Origin: Rhodocyclaceae bacterium
Lineage (GTDB): Bacteria; Pseudomonadota; Gammaproteobacteria; Burkholderiales; Rhodocyclaceae
Assembly (NCBI GenBank): GCA_030689585.1
Contig: JAUYFZ010000116.1
Coordinates: forward strand, 1 to 8,679
Direction: 5' to 3'
Length of the DNA stretch: 8,679 nucleotides
In this document: positions 5,764 to 8,679 of the stretch, in pieces
Position numbering within the stretch: the stretch's first letter is position 1
Layout of the letters: every line of letters starts with the position of its first letter
Program-made: the position numbers and the translations under genes
Notes under the pieces: model-generated
The model's database searches: none
Told to the model about the DNA's origin: nothing
Seen by the model: only the letters and a program-made list of their open reading frames with translations

Positions 5764-7683
5764 GTGATTCCCCATTTATTTTCCTTTGCCTATTACCTGA
5801 GCGAGCTTCCTAGGCGCAGTAAGCAGCTCGTCATGTTGGCGTGCGATGTGTTTGTGATTGAGCTGTCGCTCTGGTCAGCTTTCAGCCTTCGCCTAGAGCA
5901 GTTTTACATGCCGGTCGGGGGGGCGATTACTCTTTTTGCGTTAGCACCGTTGCTGGCGGTTCCTGCTTTTCTTCGGTTCGGGTTGTATCACGCCATCATT
6001 CGATACTTGGGATTTCAGACCCTCATGGCCATTGCCCAAGCGGTCATGTTACATGTGGTTCTGCTGGCCCTGCTCTTGTATGTCATGGTGTTACCTGATG
6101 TGCCGCGTTCCGTGATTTTCATTCACGGATTGATTCTTCTGGTGATCATCGGAACCAGTCGATTGCTGGCCCGATACGGGCTGAGAAATATGCACCTTTC
6201 CTGTGGTCGAAGCGCACGGGGGCGTGGGGGTTTTGGCGATCAGAGTGACCGCCGCAATGTGGCTATTTACGGGGCGGGGGATGCGGGCGTGCAACTGGCC
6301 ACCGCATTGACGACCAGCCGTGAACTCAAGCCAGTCGTGCTCATCGACGATGACCCTGCCTTGCGCGGACAACACATTGGCGGACTGGCGGTATTTCTGC
6401 CGCAGGAACTCCCGAACCTCATCGAACGATTCAATATTCACGAAGTTTTATTGGCCATGCCCTCTGCCAGTCGCACGCGGCGCAATGAAGTCATGCGCAT
6501 GCTGGAATCCTTTCCGGTCCATGTTCGAACCTTGCCGGGCATTGCCGAAATTGCTCAAGGAAAAATCAAAACAGACTATCTGCGCGAAGTCGAAATCGAA
6601 GACTTGCTCGGTCGCGATCCTGTTCCGCCGCATCCTTCTTTATTGGGACGGAATATCACCGGACTGTCCGTGATGGTCACGGGGGCGGGCGGTTCTATTG
6701 GGTCGGAACTTTGCCGCCAGATCGTGGCCCTGCGTCCCTCGCGGCTGGTGCTCTTTGAGCAGAGCGAAGTCGCCCTTTATCACATTGAACAGGAACTTTT
6801 AGGGTCTGATGTTGAAATCGTGGCCGTTTTAGGCAGTGTGACCGATCAATCCCGCATGGAACGCAGTCTTGAAACTTTCGGAGTGCGCACGGTATTTCAC
6901 GCGGCGGCCTACAAGCACGTTCCCATGGTGGAGAAAAATCCCTGCCAAGGGGTCATCAACAACATTCTCGGCACCTGGCACGCGGCCCGGGCCGCTCTCA
7001 ACCAAGGGGTGGACACTTTTGTGTTGATTTCCACCGACAAGGCGGTGCGCCCCACCAACATCATGGGCGCGACTAAACGGTTTGCGGAATTGATTCTGCA
7101 AGCCATGGCTCGGCAATTTCCGAATCAAACCCGTTTCACCATGGTGCGATTCGGCAATGTTCTGGGGTCATCCGGGTCGGTTGTTCCCCTGTTTCGTCGT
7201 CAGATTCGAGCCGGCGGCCCGGTAACTGTGACGGATCCGCGCATCATTCGTTACTTCATGACCATTCCAGAGGCGGCCCAACTGGTCATACAGGCCGGAG
7301 CGATGGGAAGCGACGGGGATGTATTCGTTCTGGACATGGGGGAACCCGTCAAAATCCTCGACTTGGCCGAACGCATGATCCGGTTGAGCGGACTGACACC
7401 CAAAGAGGAGGGCGCAGAAGAAGGCGATATCGATATCGATATCGTATTCACCGGATTGCGTCCGGGCGAAAAAATGTATGAAGAACTCCTACTCGGTGAC
7501 AATGTGACGCCCACCGAGCATCCAAGAATTCAGCGGGCTAATGAACAATGCCTGACATGGCCCGATATTGAGCACCGAATTGAGCAATTACGACAGGCCG
7601 TCGCGCAAGATGATGAGGCAGACGTGCAAGCGATTCTGCTGGCCACGGTGGAAGGTTTTACAACTCGCAGGAGAGTGCAGTGA
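5764..7683 (+). CDS. Membrane-anchored NDP-sugar 4,6-dehydratase (CapD/WbpM/PglF type)
   Basis: A 639-residue inner-membrane enzyme of surface polysaccharide or glycan synthesis, probably acting on UDP-GlcNAc-type substrates. About four membrane helices lie in residues 24-135. A first nucleotide-binding-like domain starts at NVAIYGAGDAG (165-175). The catalytic extended SDR domain begins at VTGAGGSIGSE (305-315), with FHAAAYKHVPMVE (378-390), the triad region STDK (423-426) and NIMGATKR (432-439). In the last of these the usual catalytic Tyr is Met434, followed by Lys438, as in the WbpM/PglF/FlaA1 branch. GLRPGEK (564-570) is the family's C-terminal signature. Length is typical of the long membrane form. 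Residues 556-560 are coded by a short GATATC tandem (7425-7442). The GTG start at 5764 is the only one in frame after the upstream stop; M24 is an alternative. It stands alone, not in a visible polysaccharide cluster, so the exact sugar is unknown. Confidence 0.9.
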   Translation: MIPHLFSFAYYLSELPRRSKQLVMLACDVFVIELSLWSAFSLRLEQFYMPVGGAITLFALAPLLAVPAFLRFGLYHAIIRYLGFQTLMAIAQAVMLHVVLLALLLYVMVLPDVPRSVIFIHGLILLVIIGTSRLLARYGLRNMHLSCGRSARGRGGFGDQSDRRNVAIYGAGDAGVQLATALTTSRELKPVVLIDDDPALRGQHIGGLAVFLPQELPNLIERFNIHEVLLAMPSASRTRRNEVMRMLESFPVHVRTLPGIAEIAQGKIKTDYLREVEIEDLLGRDPVPPHPSLLGRNITGLSVMVTGAGGSIGSELCRQIVALRPSRLVLFEQSEVALYHIEQELLGSDVEIVAVLGSVTDQSRMERSLETFGVRTVFHAAAYKHVPMVEKNPCQGVINNILGTWHAARAALNQGVDTFVLISTDKAVRPTNIMGATKRFAELILQAMARQFPNQTRFTMVRFGNVLGSSGSVVPLFRRQIRAGGPVTVTDPRIIRYFMTIPEAAQLVIQAGAMGSDGDVFVLDMGEPVKILDLAERMIRLSGLTPKEEGAEEGDIDIDIVFTGLRPGEKMYEELLLGDNVTPTEHPRIQRANEQCLTWPDIEHRIEQLRQAVAQDDEADVQAILLATVEGFTTRRRVQ

Positions 7684-7727
7684 GTCAGTCCAACGATCAT
7701 GGCAACATGCCGCCCCAAATAATGAAA

Positions 7728-7824
7728 CCGTTCGTCCTGACCCTTCGACTACGCTCAGGACTAAAGGCCTTGTCGAAGGACATTTCGAGCGTCGTTCATG
7801 GTTCGACAAGCTCACCACGAACGG
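7728..7824. repeat. 97 bp palindromic dispersed intergenic repeat
   Basis: The ends are inverted (CCGTTCGT at 7728-7735, ACGAACGG at 7817-7824). Nested dyads inside are GTCCTGA/TCAGGAC (7734-7740, 7755-7761), CCTTCGAC/GTCGAAGG (7742-7749, 7772-7779) and AAGGCCTT (7764-7771). As far as I recall, this CTTCGACAAGCTCA-type repeat is scattered between genes in many proteobacteria and gives rise to spurious peptide annotations. It begins 44 bases after the dehydratase stop; those 44 bases show nothing recognisable. Confidence 0.75.
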
Positions 7825-7887
7825 AGTTATTTCACACTAACGGGCATGGCGAATCGCCACCCCGCATCATGAAACATGCCCCATTGA

Positions 7888-7913
7888 CCCCCAGCCCCTC
7901 CCCACCCCTCCCC
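7888..7913 (-). other. G-quadruplex motif in repeat element copy 2
   Basis: Five C runs of four or five on the plus strand (CCCCC-AG-CCCC-T-CCCC-A-CCCC-T-CCCC) give a dense G-quadruplex pattern on the minus strand. The position corresponds to that of copy 1, although the spacer bases differ, so the G-run pattern is kept while its sequence drifts. Confidence 0.6.
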
Positions 7914-8013
7914 TTGAAGGGGAGGGAGAGATGCTCCTCCCCCTTGGAGGGGAGGGAGAGATGCTCCTCCCCCTTGAAGGGGAGGGAGAGATGCTCCTCC
8001 CCCTTCAAGGGGG
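7914..8013 (-). repeat. Three 30-bp hairpin units, loop CATCT
   Basis: Units start at TTGAAG/TTGGAG at 7914, 7944 and 7974, with a partial unit at 8004-8013. The only difference among full units is one base (TTGGAG in the second). Read in the orientation of copy 1, each holds GGAG-CATCT-CTCC, so the loop differs completely from the ACTAA loop of copy 1 while the stems are kept. Confidence 0.85.
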
Positions 8014-8027
8014 AGGCTGGGAGGGGG

Positions 8028-8679
8028 ATGGGGAATGTGTTTCACACTAAACAGTCCGGCTTTACCCTTGTGGAAATGGCCATTGTCCTCGTCATCATCG
8101 CCTTGTTGATGGGCGGCGTGATGAAGGGGCAATCACTGTTGGGTCAGGCAAAGGTCAGAAACCTGATTAGCGATTTGGAGGGCATTTCTTCCGCCGTAGC
8201 CGCTTATCAGGATCGGTATCGGAAAACGCCAGGCGACGACGATCAAGCGGCAGTACGCTGGAGTGGAGCGATCAGTGGCAATGGTAACGGGATCGTCGAA
8301 GGTTGTTACAACGCGGCTACCACGTGCGCGGGGGGCGTGACCACGAACGGCAATACGTCCGAATCCGCTCACTTCTGGAACCATCTTCGCGCCGCTGATT
8401 TCACCGCCGGACAATCCGGTTCGGGGGTGCTGGCCCTACCCAAAAATGCGGTAGGCGGTTATCTGGGCGTACAAACCGGTGCGGCGGTTGGACTGGAAAT
8501 GCTGGTGGTTTGTAGTGCCAACCTGACAGGCCGGTTAGCCGGTGCGGTCGATACGCAACTAGATGATGGACAACCGGATACAGGCCGCGTGCGGGCCACG
8601 CAGATCCCCGCTCAAAATAGTTTACCCGCTACCACCGCACCGGCGACATCCACGCGCTACGTCGACGATGACACGACGC
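8028..8679 (+). CDS. Type IV pilin-like / pseudopilin protein, 3' end cut by window edge
   Basis: 217 codons are visible and the frame is open at the right edge. The N-terminus carries a prepilin peptidase site, KQSG|FTLVE: cleavage after G11, F12 methylated, E16 at position +5. A hydrophobic helix follows (MAIVLVIIALLMGGVM). The body has AYQDRYRKTPGDDDQA, several cysteines (EGCYNAATTCAGG) and near the end LDDGQPDTGRVRA, a pattern I associate with betaproteobacterial minor pilins or type II secretion pseudopilins. It should be inserted in the inner membrane and assembled into a pilus or pseudopilus. The start is unusual: ATG 8028 and the alternative GTG 8037 (8-residue leader) both lie inside repeat element copy 2, as do the GGAGG-like ribosome sites (8012-8016, 8020-8024). 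No other pilus gene is visible, so its system is unknown. Confidence 0.85.
   Translation, partial: MGNVFHTKQSGFTLVEMAIVLVIIALLMGGVMKGQSLLGQAKVRNLISDLEGISSAVAAYQDRYRKTPGDDDQAAVRWSGAISGNGNGIVEGCYNAATTCAGGVTTNGNTSESAHFWNHLRAADFTAGQSGSGVLALPKNAVGGYLGVQTGAAVGLEMLVVCSANLTGRLAGAVDTQLDDGQPDTGRVRATQIPAQNSLPATTAPATSTRYVDDDTT

Larger units (their letters stand above)
7841..8045 (-). mobile_element. 205 bp non-autonomous repeat element, copy 2 (inverted)
   Basis: Same element as at 1275-1479 but in opposite orientation and exactly the same length. It is flanked by ACTAA on both sides (7836-7840, 8046-8050), a different 5-bp duplication from the TTAAC of copy 1, which indicates independent insertion. The outer match extends by chance or history to 11 bases (TTTCACACTAA at 7830-7840 and 8040-8050), because the flank also has TTTCAC. 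The terminal palindrome is at 7841-7864. Its right end supplies the translation start of the pilin gene. Confidence 0.75.

Noticed and set aside
7588..7840. Short open frames on both strands at the end of the dehydratase gene and across the 97 bp repeat
   Set aside because: They follow the palindromic dispersed repeat and give the peptide type known to me as a common annotation artefact.
7914..8013. CRISPR-like array
   Set aside because: The 30-bp units are joined directly with identical loops. There are no unique spacers of 25-40 bp and no cas genes.
1275..8045. Composite transposon carrying the cytochrome and fcc genes
   Set aside because: Each copy has its own different 5-bp duplication on both sides, so the copies inserted separately. 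No transposase is encoded between them.

Overview
The window looks like chromosomal DNA of a chemolithotrophic or metal-respiring proteobacterium. The cytochrome types, the flavocytochrome c sulfide dehydrogenase and the intergenic repeats most resemble betaproteobacterial iron or sulfur oxidisers (Gallionella-, Ferrovum- or Sulfuricella-like). That placement is inference from protein style and has not been tested by any search.

Left part (1-1273): two periplasmic c-type cytochrome genes lie on the minus strand. One is a c4-like diheme protein cut by the left edge; the other is a c553-like monoheme protein. They diverge from a plus-strand gene for a small monoheme cytochrome c across an ~80 bp control region. 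A 205 bp repeat element (copy 1) sits exactly at the stop codon of that small cytochrome. Next (1549-3537) comes a large fusion of nine c-type haem sites and a membrane cytochrome b domain. This is the architecture of Geobacter CbcL, an inner-membrane quinone/cytochrome c oxidoreductase. A clear terminator closes it.

Middle (3626-5670): a 180 bp leader with several dyads precedes fccA-fccB, which encode the diheme and FAD subunits of flavocytochrome c sulfide dehydrogenase and overlap by ATGA. A perfect 16 bp stem terminator follows. Its descending arm also carries the -35 region of a promoter that appears to make a leaderless GTG-started mRNA for a membrane-anchored NDP-sugar 4,6-dehydratase (CapD/WbpM/PglF type, 5764-7683).

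Right part (7684-8679): a 97 bp palindromic dispersed repeat, then copy 2 of the 205 bp element in inverted orientation, then a type IV pilin/pseudopilin gene that runs off the right edge. The start codon and Shine-Dalgarno sequence of the pilin gene lie inside the element.

The cytochromes, CbcL-like protein and FccAB form a plausible module: sulfide electrons go to periplasmic cytochromes c, and the CbcL-like protein exchanges electrons between those cytochromes and the quinone pool in a direction that cannot be read from sequence. The least expected structure is the 205 bp element. Both copies have the same length, 5-bp flanking duplications and three 30-bp hairpin units, and the 5-nt loop is uniform within a copy but different between copies. 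No tRNA, rRNA, CRISPR array or transposase gene was seen.
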